A stretch of DNA of 64,000 nt from Eublepharis macularius (GCF_028583425.1 NC_072795.1:4425001-4489000), one strand, 5' to 3'. Counted from the first letter of the stretch, positions 21,731 to 33,202 are shown. Notes: generated by a model from the sequence alone, not told the origin. Numbers and translations are program-made.

Positions 21731-22030
21731 AGCCCTGTGGCACAGAGTGGAAAGTGGCAGAACTTCAGCCCAAGCTCTGCTCACAATCACGACCTGAGTT
21801 CGATCCTGGTGGAAGCCGGGTTCAGGTAGCTGGCTCAAGGTTGGCTCAGCCTTCCATCTTCCGAGGTCAGTAAACCGAGTACCCAGTTTCCTGGGGGTAA
21901 AGCGTAGCTGACTGGGGAAGGCAATGGCAAACCACCCCGTAAAAAGTCTGCCAAGAAAACATCATGATGCGACGTCACCCCCATGGGTCAGTAATGACTT
22001 GGTGCTTGCACAGGGGACTGCCTTTACCTT
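21731..22030 (+). mobile_element. Sauria-type SINE
   Basis: It holds AGCCCTGTGGCACAGAGTGG through GACTGCCTTTACCTT. A perfect 11-bp duplication TAGGAGGGAAG lies at 21720-21730 and 22031-22041. Confidence 0.85.
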
Positions 22031-22059
22031 TAGGAGGGAAGTATTGTAGGGAGGCAGTC

Positions 22060-22530
22060 TCAAATGCTTCACTAATGAGTTAAGGACCATAAACTTCACC
22101 ACTATGTTGCATCGCATATTATCTGTTGCTCAAATATGTACTGCTATACTACCTGTGCTTCACGTTATCTAATGTCATTCTTAAAACTGATTATGTTCTA
22201 TTTCAGCAATCCTTCAACTCTGTATTGGATCCTTGCTAATGTTGTAAAATCCTATGACATTGTTGTGGAAATGTCTTTGGACACTGTATGGAAATGTCCT
22301 TGATACTGCATGGAAATATCCTCGATACTGATTTTACAAATCTCCTGCTATGTAATCTGCCTTGAGTCTCAGGGCCAAACTACAAGTGACGAATGACACT
22401 TGAGCGGCAAGTGGATTGAGTGGAGGGCAAGTGAACAGGGAGAAATACACTTGCTGTTCAAGTGTCATTCGTCACTTGTAGCTTGGCCCTCAGTGAGAAA
22501 GGCAGACTATAAATGACATAAATAAATGAA
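22060..22530 (+). mobile_element. L2/CR1-like LINE 3' end with a nested MITE
   Basis: It holds ATGTACTGCTATACTACCTG and TGCCTTGAGTCTCA, then, after the MITE at 22382-22489, GTGAGAAAGGCAGACTATAA. A sister copy lies at 46360-46600, and the same end is seen at 49340-49375. Confidence 0.6.
22382..22489. mobile_element. PIF/Harbinger-type MITE, copy B
   Basis: The ends are GGGCCAAACTACAAGTGACG and the complementary GTCACTTGTAGCTTGGCCC. A TCA duplication (22379-22381, 22490-22492) lies inside the LINE phrase GAGTCTCAGTGAG, so the empty site can be read directly. Confidence 0.8.
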
Positions 22531-23700
22531 TGAAATCTCTAAGATTTCATGGGGTTTAGCTTGCCCATCTCTGGTGCTTTCTTGAACATCCTCTGGGACT
22601 CTATATGCATAAATAAACCGAATTAGCATAACGACAGATGGAATTACATGAAAACCGAACAATCTTCTTGCGGAATTTAGCATTCCAGCTTACAGATTTC
22701 CCACACTCCACAACTTTCCCGTCCACAGCAACTAATTGCGTTCACCTTTCTTTCTGAGCCGAGTGAGTCTCTGTTCCTTCCGAGCCCCTTGGGATTCTTT
22801 TTAAAATGACATATCATCTAGGCATTAATAAGGCACTTAAATTTGGGGAGGCAGCGTTAAAAAAAAAATTATCTGTTAATGAAACAGTCTGAGATGGAAA
22901 TAACAAGAGAATGCTTTTGTGCTTGTTCATTTGGCGGCAGAGCTAATGAATCTCTAAGAAGCTGTAATGGGCCTTCATCCCCCAGAGGCTCTTGTAGTCA
23001 TTTCACTATTAGACAAACTCTAATTTTGCCTCTTTTGGAATGAGGACTGAGTTATAAGGCGATGCTTTTTGCGAATATTTGTGTTAGTGTTGAAAAGCTG
23101 CCCCTTTGGGCAAGTTTTCAAGATCTGCTTTTCCAGGGGTCAAAGTGTTCGCCCATTCTGAGCGAGGGCGACAGCCCGAAGTGACTGGCTACATTTCAGC
23201 ATGAACATCAACTACTGATATCATCTATGTGACTATTCTAAGAAAATATTGTGCCAGAGCAGCAGCTTATTGGGAAAATAATGGAAGTTAACATCCTCAG
23301 AGAAAAGGCATCCACAATCACAATATACAGCCAACTCCTACTAGCTGTCTGTATGTGCCATGTCACCATGTCCTTTGAGTGATCCCTGACAGTGACCATT
23401 TGCAATACAAACAAGGAATAGAAATTGCAGCCAAGTGGGGAAACAATCAGAGTAAACAAGACTGAAAAATACACGAATCCTCAGTACGAGGAGAGGCTGT
23501 TTGTGTCCTGCCCGACCAAAGTGCAACGTCAGCCTTCACAAAGGAAATGGGCAGACATTCACAAATGCCTACTTGAAAACAATCAACAAATAATGCAATA
23601 AAGCTTTCTGAAAATCTAAAAATATAGTCAAATTTCTCATTAGTGTAAAATTATATCTCCTTTGGCTGTCAGGGATACAAGATCCAAATGCTACTTTGTG
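22531..23700. other. Long low-repeat block, candidate conserved noncoding element
   Basis: About 1.2 kb has no repeat boundary and no open frame of note. It is rich in homeodomain-type cores (TTAATGAAAC, CTAATGAATC, CACTATTAGAC) separated by mixed-complexity sequence. It looks like an enhancer region. That is a judgement by eye and no alignment was available. Confidence 0.4.
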
Positions 23701-23714
23701 ATGATGGTGATATT

Positions 23715-23882
23715 GTCGAAGGCTTTCATGGCCAGAGAACGATGGTTTTTGTGGGTTTTCCGGGCTGTATTGCCGTGGTCTTGGCATTGTAGTTCCTGAC
23801 GTTTCGCCAGCAGCTGTGGCTGGCATCTTCAGAGGTGTAGCACCAAAGGGTGCTACAGCCCGGAAAACCCACAAAAACCATC
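23715..23882. mobile_element. Penelope-like copy (family P1) with snap-back end
   Basis: It runs GTCGAAGGCTTTCATGGCC to AGAGGTGTAGCACC. A 29-bp reverse complement (23854-23882) of its own start (23741-23769) follows. A perfect 12-bp target duplication GATGGTGATATT lies at 23703-23714 and 23883-23894. Confidence 0.75.
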
Positions 23883-23901
23883 GATGGTGATATTATCACA
23901 A

Positions 23902-24379
23902 TCCTACTATATTATTCCCTAAGCGAGTTTCCAACGACTCACAGGTATCCCAAAGTTCAGGCGCATGAGTGCGCCCCTAGCGGGGATAAAGAAGAGTCGC
24001 TCCCGCCACCTTCTGAAGCCCTGCCCGAGCTGGGCACAGAGAGGGAAGGCGAGCTGCCCGCCACCCTCCCAAGCCCCACTCGAGCTGGGTACGGAGAGGC
24101 AAAGGTGAGCCACCTGCTGCCCTCTCAAGCCCTGCTGGAGCTGGGCGCCAAGAGAGAAGGGCAAGCCACCCGCTGCCCTCCAAAGCCCCGTTTGAGCCAG
24201 GGAAAAGGGAAGGAAGGTGAGCCCTCCTGCCAGGCTTCCCCAGCCTCCCTGCCTGGCAGCCCTCCCATGCCCCCTCTGCCTGCCAACCCTCCCATCCCCC
24301 ACTCCCATCTGACAGCCCTCCTCAGCCCCAGGTTTCTAGACCCCGTTGTATTTTTTCTCACTATGGGCTTTCTTGCTAA
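23902..24379 (+). mobile_element. Helitron-like non-autonomous element, copy 1
   Basis: It begins TCCTACTATATTATTCCC and ends GGGCTTTCTTGCTAA. It thus has the 5' TC, a short CCC/GGG hairpin about 11 bases from the end, and a CTRR terminus (CTAA). The same ends occur in reversed copy 2 at 40160-41165. The body is a GC-rich tandem array. The host bases at the joints are A and A rather than the canonical A/T, so the assignment is tentative. Confidence 0.5.
24016..24238. repeat. 55-56 bp minisatellite, four units
   Basis: Units start AAGCCCTGCCCGAGCTGGG (24016), then at 24071, 24127 and 24183. It lies inside the Helitron-like element. A 177-residue plus-strand open frame through it is a by-product of the repeat. 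Confidence 0.8.
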
Positions 24380-25140
24380 ATAACAGACAATCATTTCCCT
24401 TTTGCTAATACTTCCTCACAACTAACCTTTGGAGCTGATCCACATCTTACCTTGCTTAACAGGAAAGCTGGTCTTGACAGGGTTGAGAGGAATTCTCCCA
24501 ATATGGGATAGTGGTTAGAGTGTCAACTAGGAACTGGGAAACCCAGGTTTTTCTTGCACAGTCTTAATGCAAGTGCTTCGGTGTAGCACCCGCGCATTCT
24601 CCAAAGCCATTTTTTTTGCCTCACATTTCTCCCCTTTTTTCTCGTTTTTTTGGGACCGCTTTTACATCGATCTTTTTCTAGCAATCAAATTTGAATCGTG
24701 TTTCTTCACGTGCAAAATGTTCCCTTCACTTTAGTTGGTTCCTCCCTCTTCCCACTGAGTTTCCACTGGCTGGACCAAGACCGTGAGTCAGCCCAGCCCT
24801 GTGCACCTTGGTAATGAGAAAAACTTATCCGTTGTGTCGGCAAATGTGCAAGTATGATTGTTAAAAAACACTCCATTTAAAACTTGAGAAGGAGGGAAGG
24901 CATGTAGAACTCCCGTGCTCAACACAATTATGATGCTAGCAGATTGATTGCTAAGAAAAGCAGGAACAAGCTGCGTGTGCAGAACCCCAACCCCACCCCG
25001 CCTTAAATGGAAGCTGGCATAGTGACCTTGGGCCATTTGTATCTTGTCAGCCTGAACTACCTCACGGGGATAAAACAGAGGAAAGGAAAATGATGTAAGG
25101 TGCTTTCAGTCCCCATTGGGAGAAAGAGTGGGTAATGAAT
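24380..25140. other. Mostly unique sequence
   Basis: A short tRNA-SINE-like phrase occurs at 24507-24560 (TAGTGGTTAGAGTGTCAACT). No exon is recognised. Confidence 0.4.
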
Positions 25141-25146
25141 TAAATA

Positions 25147-25390
25147 AATGTTAATAATAATAATATTTGATTTATATACTGCCCTTCAGGACAACTGAAC
25201 TCCCATTCATAGCAGTTTACAAAGTGTGTTATTATTATCTCCACAACAATCACTCTGTGAGGTGGGTGGGGCTGAGAGAGCTCTGAGAGAGCTGTGACTG
25301 ACCCAAAGTCACCCAGCTGGCTTCAAGAGGAGGAGAGGGGAATCAAATTCTCCAGATTAGAGACTTGTGGCTCTTAACCACTACACCAGT
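25147..25390 (-). mobile_element. tRNA-derived SINE with trinucleotide tail
   Basis: This is a reverse copy from TGATTTATATACTGCCCTTC to CTTAACCACTACACCAG. It faces the plus-strand copy that starts four bases later. Confidence 0.8.
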
Positions 25391-25394
25391 TTGA

Positions 25395-25672
25395 GAGCCA
25401 GTTTGGTGTAGTGGTTAAGAGCGCAGGACTCTAATCTGGAGAGCCGGGTTCAATTCCCCACTCCTCCACTTGAAGCCAGCTGGGTGACCTTGGGTCAGTC
25501 ACAGCTCTCTTGGAGCTCTCTCAGCCCCACCCACCTCACAGGGTGTTTTGCTGTGGGGATAATAATGACATACTTTGTAAACTGCTCTGAGTGGGTGTTA
25601 AGTCATCCTGAAGGGCGGTATATAAATAGGTTATTGTTATTGTTGTTGTTGTTGTTATTGTTATTGTTACAC
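25395..25672 (+). mobile_element. tRNA-derived SINE with trinucleotide tail
   Basis: It holds GAGCCAGTTTGGTGTAGTGG through GGTATATAAATAGG and a (GTT)n/(ATT)n tail. With the preceding copy it makes an inverted SINE pair that could fold into double-stranded RNA if transcribed. Confidence 0.85.
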
Positions 25673-25678
25673 CAAACT

Positions 25679-25895
25679 GGTGATGGAGAGTGCCATCAAA
25701 TCATGGCTGACTTATGGCGACCCCTGGTGGGGTTTTCGTGGCAAGAGACTAACAGAGGTGATTTGCCATTGCTTGCCTCTGCAACCCTGATCTTCTTCGG
25801 AGGTCTCCCATCCAATTACTAACCAAGGCCGATCCTACTTAGCTTCCCAGATCTGACAAGATTCGGCTTGCCTGGGCTATCCAGGTTGCTGTTAA
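25679..25895 (-). mobile_element. 5S rRNA-derived SINE
   Basis: The segment GGTCTCCCATCCAATTACTA, then CTACTTAGCTTCCCAGATC, is the reverse complement of the internal promoter part of vertebrate 5S rRNA (TACTTGGATGGGAGACC and GATCTCGGAAGCTAAGCAG). The flanking TTATGGCGACCCCTGGTGGG body shows it is a SINE and not a 5S gene. Confidence 0.65.
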
Positions 25896-26214
25896 TAATT
25901 TCTCTCTGCACAGAATTCTGGTTTAACTAGAATTCAAAAATTCGTTCCCGAAAGTTCATCTCTGTGTTAGCAAAGCAACAGATAAATGGGATCTTGGAGT
26001 GGGATTTCCCAGATCTGTCTCACTAACAGCAGCACTTTCTGGCAGCTTAAGGTTCCTTACACCAGAGGAAAATAACCCCAGTAGCAGAATAGGGGGCAAT
26101 CCTAAGCGGGCCGACTCAGAAGTAAATCTCATTTTATCCAGTGGATCTCAAGAAAATGTTCTGAGGATCGCAGCCTAGATCTTCAGCATCTCACCCCCTA
26201 TGCAAACACAAGAA

Positions 26215-26475
26215 TGTACGAAGAGCTCTGCCAGATCAGACCAGAGGTCCATCTAGTCCTTCATCCTGTCTCACGCAGTGGCCAACCAGTTTCTGTGGTG
26301 GGCCAAACAAACAGGACAAAGAGAACGACACCTTCTTCTGATGTTTCCTCCAGGCACTGCTATTCAGAGGTTGACTGCCTCTAAACGCGGAGGTTCCATT
26401 AGTCACCACGAGTAGTAGCCACTGATAGATCTCCATGGATCTCTCTAATCACTACATGTGGCCATCCCTACATCT
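26215..26475 (-). mobile_element. CR1-like LINE fragment
   Basis: CTGCCAGATCAGACCAGAGG and GTAGCCACTGATAGATCTCC match the style of the larger CR1 copy at 51425-52110 on the same strand. Confidence 0.55.
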
Positions 26476-26639
26476 TCTGGCAGTGGATTCCACAATCAAG
26501 TCAAAAGTGATTCATTGGTGGGGTTTTCTTCGTTTGCACATGCGTATTGGAAAAGAGGAGGGGTGGAGGCATCCAAACGAAGTGAATGAAACGGCAAAAC
26601 GTGAGCGCACAAAGATCTCTTCCTAATTTGTCAGCAGAA

Positions 26640-27180
26640 CAAATTATTTATTTATTATTATTATTTATTTACCTGCATCAGCAGGTTCAGGGCGGATTAC
26701 AGTTTATACAATAATATAAAATACATGCACCTTTAAAAACCAATAAAACTCATTAAATATTTAAAAATGCACAAACAAACGATACAGCAGCAGATTTTAA
26801 AAAGACATATAGCAGCAGATTTCTCCAGCAACCACCACTTAGCCACTTCCAAGGATATATGGCAAAGGTTAGATGGTAGATACCCTTTGTAGGGGCACAG
26901 CTATCTCTGTCTCTAGGTGGCCGGCAGGGAGGCCCAGAGCGTCAACCATATGCCTGGCAGAACAGCTCTGTCTTACAGGCCCGGCGGAAGGTGAGTGAAT
27001 CCGGCCAGGCCCTGATCTCTTTAGGCAGAGCGTTCCACCAGGTTGGAGCCAGTACCAAGAAGGCCCTGGCTCTTGTTGACGCTAAATGGGCCTCCCTGGG
27101 GCCGGGGGCCAGTAACAGCTGTTTATCGCTGGATCGAAGCATCCTCTGGGGCTCATACGGGGAGAGGCGCTGAAGAATCC
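26640..27180 (-). mobile_element. L2-type LINE, end of ORF2 and 3' UTR
   Basis: The minus-strand translation (26942-27142) includes RARAFLVLAPTWWNALPKEI and FRRACKTELFCQAYG, the conserved last part of the L2 frame. The 3' UTR with its ATT-rich tail ends near 26640. Confidence 0.8.
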
Positions 27181-28160
27181 TTATTGCTTCAGTATCACGT
27201 TGAAAAAGAACTGGTCATTCAGAACTTGAAAATCTGGAGGAAACGTCTGCTTATCAGAAGTCCTGTACAAAGGACCCCACCAGGTAATGCTTTGGGCGTA
27301 CATTTTGTGGCTTCTTCTGCTGAAATAGCTCAGAACAAAATGAGAGGTTTGGCATGGTTTTCCAAAAGCTTTCAAATAATTACAGAACGGAGGGCAAACA
27401 GACGCTTCACACTTGATTAGCTAATCCATATTACAGCTCCATTAAACACACAGCAGCACTTCTGTTATATCTCCCCCCCCCTTTTTTTTTTTAAATTTCT
27501 CAAGGATAGGAGCTCACTCATGTCATCAACATTAATTGCTGGCAAAACAGAAACGAAGCTTCTAAAAGGGAAATTGCTTCTGAAGGTTTAATCTGATTAA
27601 TTAGCAGAGCTCTTTGTTTCCATTTTAAGCAAGCAGGGGGAAAAAACTATTGCAAAGTTAATATTTATTAATCTTAATGCATAAGCTTGATAATGACACA
27701 GCCGGGTACGGAGGGAGCTGTGGGTGCTCCTTGAGTGGGTGAGGCATACCTTCCAGGTAGACAGGAAGGAAACCCGAGTTCTTTGCACATTAGGAACCTG
27801 CTATTCGTTCCTAGCAGGGCTCGGGGCATTAATTGCATGTTGCGAATTGCTATGCAGACAAAAAAAATTTTAAAACTTCCCCTTGTAGTGTACCCTGCAA
27901 GACAAAATCAGAGGAGCAGCAAAGATGGGAGAAATGTTCCCTAGCACATATGTGGGAGATATCTGGTCACTGACAGCGATCTTTCTGAGATAACCCACCC
28001 CCACCCTCCCAAAAAAACTCACATGCAGAACTCAAGCAAAGACCTCAAGCACAAACCGCTCAGAATATTTTTCACACAACAGTAAACAGTAAACCTTTGG
28101 TTTGGTACCTTTGGTTTTCCTTTGTGTGTGTACATTCTCTGATATTTAGAAGCCTACACT
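27181..28160. other. Low-repeat block, candidate conserved noncoding DNA
   Basis: There is no repeat terminus here apart from short homopolymers near 27471-27493. Homeodomain-type cores cluster at 27590-27700 (CTGATTAATTAGC, CTTAATGCATAAGC). No exon is recognised. Confidence 0.35.
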
Positions 28161-28334
28161 GAGTGGGAGAACATCCAAAGAACTGGAAATATAACAGTAT
28201 TCATGCAAAACGCTTGCATTTTGGAACTGTACAAATATCTTTATGGAGTTGCATATTTCGTGTACAGTTGCACATTTTTACTCCCTCTGCCAGAGAAAAT
28301 CCATCACATTGCATATCTGTTTGTAATTGTTACT

Positions 28335-28448
28335 CATGTTCTTGCCAGGGACATCACGCCCTGCACAATGCAGGAAATTCACAGCTACCCCACAACACCC
28401 CAGTGGCCCTTGCTCCATGCCCAGAAGATGGCAAAACACCGTCAGGAT
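28335..28448 (-). mobile_element. CR1-type LINE 3' fragment
   Basis: CACGCCCTGCACAATGCAGG and GCCCAGAAGATGGCAAAACA match the CR1 3' end at 33660-33770. It is cut by the hAT-like element starting at 28449. Confidence 0.6.
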
Positions 28449-28900
28449 TAGACATGGGCACGAACAGGGAAAAAACGAACATGGTGTGCGTTGTTCGTTG
28501 CCATCCATGAACAATGAACATTGACGAACATGATCCCGTTGACGAACATGTCCATTGTTCGTGGGGGCCAGTAGGCTGTCCTCCAGCCATCAAGATCCAT
28601 ACCGCACAACTCCCAGAAACCCTTCCTGAGCAGGCAGCAGGAAAGGTACCAATAATAAATAATAGCTTGGCCCCAGAGCCTGGCAGCAGCTCTGGAACCT
28701 GAAGGGGTAGATCCCTATCCCACCACACACAAAGAAAATTCAAGCTCCAATGCACTCACCCTGTCTCTCTAACAGCAGCTGTCTCTCCCTGAAAACCAGA
28801 GCTGGGAGCCCCCCTCCCCCCTGGTCTTTTCCTCTTGTAACAAATTTGGAGCTCCAGTCCACACTTGGAAGGAAGACCTGCCTATCAAAACCGGCCATAT
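28449..28900 (+). mobile_element. hAT-like element, family related to TAGAGATGGGCACG
   Basis: It begins TAGACATGGGCACGAACAG and carries repeated GAACA and CGAACATG words. The right end was not found, so the end coordinate is approximate. Confidence 0.4.
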
Positions 28901-29099
28901 TATTCATAAGGCTGACTAGGCCGAAGCCTAGGGGGGCCACAGGGACAAAGGGGCCATCATTTTTTTTTAGCTGAGGCATACCCTCACAAAAATTACAATT
29001 AATTGATTTGTCACTGGCCACTGGACTTGGGATCAATGAAAATGTGAGGGGACAGAATCTTCAAAGCCTCCCCAACCAAAACCAACCTCAGATGCTGGT

Positions 29100-29318
29100 A
29101 GCGTTGCCAGCTCTGGGTTGGGAAATTCCTGGGGATTTGGGGGGTGAAACTTGGAGAGGGTGGGGTTTGGGGAAGGGAGGGGCCTCAGCAAGGTATAATT
29201 CCATAGAGTCCATCTTCCAAAGCTGCCATTTTCTCCAGGGGAACTGATTTTGGTCGGCTAGCGATCAATTGTAATTCCAGGAGATCTCCAGTCACTACCT
29301 GGAGGATGGCAACCCTGT
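29100..29318 (+). mobile_element. hAT MITE, family AGGGTTGCCA
   Basis: It holds AGCGTTGCCAGCTCTGGG through GGATGGCAACCCTGT. The 8-bp duplication ATGCTGGT lies at 29092-29099 and 29319-29326. Confidence 0.8.
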
Positions 29319-29383
29319 ATGCTGGTGACTGCATCAACTCCTCTGTTGGTCTGCCCCCTCCCTTCCTAGTACCTGTAAATAAG

Positions 29384-29610
29384 GTTACCAACTCTGTCTT
29401 GGCAGATTCCTGGAGATTTGTGGGTGATGCCTGAGGAAGGCAGAGTTTAGGCAGGGGAGAGAGCTCAGACAAGGTGTGATGCCATACAGTCCACCCTCTT
29501 AATCTTAAGATGTCATTTCCTCCAAGAAAACTGACCTCTGCCATTTGGAAATCAGTTGTAATTTCAGGAGAATTCCAGTTCCCACCTGGTGATTGGCAAC
29601 CCTACCTATA
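29384..29610 (+). mobile_element. hAT MITE, family AGGGTTGCCA
   Basis: It holds AAGGTTACCAACTCTGTCTT through GGTGATTGGCAACCCTACC. Confidence 0.7.
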
Positions 29611-29724
29611 AATCACTGGGGGGGGGGGGGGTAGGGATTCTCCCCCCGCCCATGTACATCATGTACATGAAACTATTATTTAAACAGGAGATAATCCTTG
29701 TACTCTTCATACTAGAGAACTGCA

Positions 29725-30165
29725 GTAGCAAACTGGTTAAGTGGTTGGGCTGCAAATCAGCACTCTGCTGGTTTGAATCCCTCCACAGCCATGAGCTCTG
29801 CAGGTGGTCTTGGGAAAGGGACTTCTGTCAGCCGCAGCTCCCCAGCTGCATTGTGGAGATAATAATATCACCAACCTTGTTGGCTCCAAGTGGGGTATTA
29901 ATCTGTCTAAAAGGGTGGAATATAAGCACAGTTGTTATTACAGAAAGCTGCTTTAGCATACTGGTTGGGCTGTGAATCAGCACTCTGCTAGTTCGACACC
30001 CACTCCTGCCATGAGCACAGCAGGTGGCCTTGGGTAAGCCACTCCTCTCAGCCCAGCTGTATTGTGGGGATAATGATAACACTGACTTTCTTCACTGCTC
30101 TAAGTGGGGCACTAATCGTCCAGAAGAATGGTATATAAGTGCACTATTATTATTCTCGTTATTAT
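29725..30165 (+). mobile_element. Two tandem tRNA-type SINE copies
   Basis: The two copies start near 29735 (CTGGTTAAGTGGTTGGGCTG) and 29955 (AGCATACTGGTTGGGCTGTG). Each has AATCAGCACTCTGCT and an end of the AATATAAGCACAGTTGTTATT kind. Confidence 0.65.
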
Positions 30166-30985
30166 TACTAATCTTCATTTCCCAGTGGCCAACGGGTGAT
30201 TCTGGGTTTGAGGCTTTTCCTTTGGCCGTCCCCTCCTGCTCCTCTCAATGCAAACCAAAAACGAGATTTCCTGACAATGGTGAGCAATCATTAAACCAAG
30301 CCCTGCATGTGGTGAACCTACAACACATTATTAAGGACATCACATGCAGTTGCACAGCCGAACTGTTTCTGCTAATTTGAACAGAGAAAATTAAAGCTTG
30401 CGTTTGCACAAATTTAAATATGCCTCCAGTGTGAGTATCAGGTTTATTATATTTTTAATTAGCATGTCTCTATTTAATGGTAGGCTTTTTATTGCTTTGA
30501 TGGATTTGTTTATCCTGCCTCTGTTTATTTTACTCTGATCTTCCACCCAGCCTGGCCTTTGTTTCGGCGAGTGTTGCTTCCTGGACTCCAGTCTTACTCA
30601 TTATACTGACAAATTAAAACAAGAGTTTGACCTCAGAGAAATGTAGCGCTCACCTACTCTGCAACCCTAATGTGTGTGCATTTCCTAAGTTTACTTTCTG
30701 AGCTTTGCAGAAAATATCTTTCAGGTACATCAAGTTCAAAACTGCCAACCATGTCTATGCTTTTAGCTGATTTACAGTGGTGGCATGGAATGTTCAAAAA
30801 TATTCTACCTGCTAAAGGTACACGATTGATACTGAGGTTCTTTTCGGTTGAGCAAACCCTCCCTCCGGGCCTTATTTATTATGCAAATTGAGATTTTATG
30901 GTTTTTATGAATTTTAGACTATTGCTGTTATTGTTGTGACTGTGTTTTTAACTGATGTAATCTGCCCTGAGCCCATTTGCAGGAA
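30166..30985. other. Low-repeat block ending in an L2-like tail
   Basis: 30370-30560 is AT-rich and contains TTTAATTAGCATGTCTC and similar cores; no exon was seen. From about 30940 the phrase AATCTGCCCTGAGCCC is an L2 3' end on which the GATA array has grown. Confidence 0.4.
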
Positions 30986-30992
30986 GGGTATA

Positions 30993-31178
<186 letters not shown>

Positions 31179-31251
31179 GTGCATTGAATATTTGCTCTAC
31201 TGCTGACATTCATATATGCCCTCGGGATAAGGTTGCCTACAAAATGCAACC

Positions 31252-31895
31252 CTATGGTGTGTGTGTTATGTGCCATCAAGTCGCCTCTGACTGATGGTGA
31301 CCCTATGAATGAAAGCCCTCCTATCATTAACAGACTTGCTCAGATCCTGCAAACTGGAGGACGTGGCTTCTTTTATTGAGTCCAGCCATCTTATTTAAGA
31401 TGTTCCTCTTTTCCTACTGCCTTCCACTTTTCCTAACACTGTTGACTTTTCCAGAGAGTTTTGTCTTTCATGATGTGACCAAAGTATGATAGCCTCAATT
31501 TATGATAGCTTCTAGGGAGAGTTCAGGCTTGATTTGAACTAGTACCCCCTTATTTGTCTTTTTGGCTGTCCATGGTATCCGCAAAACTCTCCTCCAGCAC
31601 CACATTTCAAATGAATCCATTTTCTTCCTGTCATCTTTCTTCACTGTCCAACTTTCACATCCATACATAGTAATGGAGAATACCATCGTTTGGATTATCT
31701 TGATCCTTAAAGATATCTTTATCTTTAAAGATCTTCTCTAGCTCCCTCACAGCTCCTCTTCCAAGTCTCAGTCTTCTGATTTCTTCATTGCAGTCTCCCT
31801 TTTGGTTAATGTTTGAGCCAAAGAATAGAAACTCTTGAACAATTTCAATTTCCTCATTATCAGCTTTAAAATTGTGTAATCCTCACCCTGTGGTG
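31252..31895 (-). mobile_element. BovB (RTE) LINE, 3' part of ORF2
   Basis: The minus-strand translation gives MYGCESWTVKKDDRKKMDSF and WCWRRVLRIPWTAKK, the hallmark end of the BovB reverse transcriptase protein. It is truncated at both ends and not coding as a whole. Confidence 0.85.
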
Positions 31896-31957
31896 GAAAC
31901 CTGTAAATACATGGCTGTCCAATGCTTCAGCATCACTTCTGGCCCAACTCCAAAAGT

Positions 31958-32135
31958 GTAGCACGATTTGAGTTCAGTGCCACCTTAGAGACTAACAATA
32001 TTTTCAGGATATCCGAAGAAAGGAACTTGAACTCTTGAAAGCTTATACCATGAAAACATTGTTGGTCTCTAAGGTGCCACTGGACTCAAATCCTGCTGTT
32101 CTACTGCAGACGAACACAACTATCTACCTGAAACG
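31958..32135. mobile_element. Penelope-like copy (family P3)
   Basis: It runs GTAGCACGATTTGAGTTCAG to GACGAACACAACTATCTAC, with inverted halves. The 12-bp flanks AACTCCAAAAGT / AACTCCAGAAGT differ by one base. Confidence 0.65.
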
Positions 32136-32149
32136 AACTCCAGAAGTAA

Positions 32150-33030
32150 CACTCTAGGATTCCTCCCAAACTCTATGGTCACACTAGAAGTGGCATCAGA
32201 ATGCCCTGTTACCCACCCATCCCCACCACCCACCACAAACCATTTTCCCTCACTGCTCTACTGACTGGTTGCGGACAACCTGGGATGCCAACAGGAGTTT
32301 CGCACCATAGTGGGAGACCAAACAGCCCATCTGCAGGAGGGGTGATGGTTGGGATCTCCAGTACCATATGCATAGTGCCAGGTGCCCAGTTGGCAAGAAG
32401 GGAGGGGCCCAAAGAGGTGCTCTAGCTGGTCGTTTCTATGACCAAGGAGGACTGTCCTAACATTCATTACCATCTGAAGTCACACAAAGGTTTTGCACAA
32501 CCAAACATCTGAACTAGTCCAATATGGCTGAAAGACGCCCAGCTGCTGCAGACACCTACGGTTGCCAACTGACGAGCAAAGTAAAATCTGGACCTGTTCT
32601 TGTCTTTCTAAATGGCAGCTGGATTTGTACTATTCCGCAGGTGAAATGACATAGAGCAAAGAGAGAATTCTTATCAGTACTGCTCTTTCAGCAAAAGTGG
32701 ACAAGGTGCCCTCCAGAGCACACCTGCAGCCCCCACAGTGAAAGACGGCTGATTTGTTTTAAACATTTCATCTCAGATCTCCCACTGCTCGAACTGAGGC
32801 AGCTACTGAAATCTTAGAACCGTCATTATGCCAATGAAGTTCCCCAGGGGAGGGAATCAAAAGGAAAAAATGTTCAAAAAGCTAGAGTGCCCCTCCACCA
32901 TTTCAGAATTACAACTGGAGTTGTTAGCTGATGGCTTGTCATCAGTGGGAGATGGGGGGGGCAGAGACATGGGAGGGCACCAGCAGGGGACAAAGCAGGA
33001 TGTGACTTCCAGGGAAAACCTGGAAGTGAC
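32150..33030. other. Unassigned spacer
   Basis: No gene or clear repeat terminus. Phrases such as CACTCTAGGATTCC (32150) recur at 20460-20540 and 33030, so part of it is an undefined repeat. Confidence 0.4.
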
Positions 33031-33045
33031 ATCATGTCACTCTAG

Positions 33046-33202
33046 AAAGTAGTTTGGGTGGGTAGCCATGTTGGTCTGTGGCAGAACGGCAGGATATGAG
33101 TCCAGTGATACCTTAGAGACAAAGAAGGGGACTCTGACTCTCAAAAGCTTACACACTGGCAATCTTGTTGGTCTCTAATGTGCCACTGGACTCATATCCT
33201 GC
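33046..33202. mobile_element. Penelope-like copy (family P3)
   Basis: It holds GGGTGGGTAGCCATGTTGGT through GGACTCATATCCTGC. The 12-bp flanks ATGTCACTCTAG / ATGTCGCTCTAG differ by one base. Confidence 0.65.

Noticed and set aside
23850-24383. 177-residue Pro-rich plus-strand frame
   Set aside because: It runs through the 55-56 bp minisatellite of the Helitron-like element.
25797-25890. 5S rRNA gene
   Set aside because: Only the internal part matches, with substitutions, and it sits in a SINE body.
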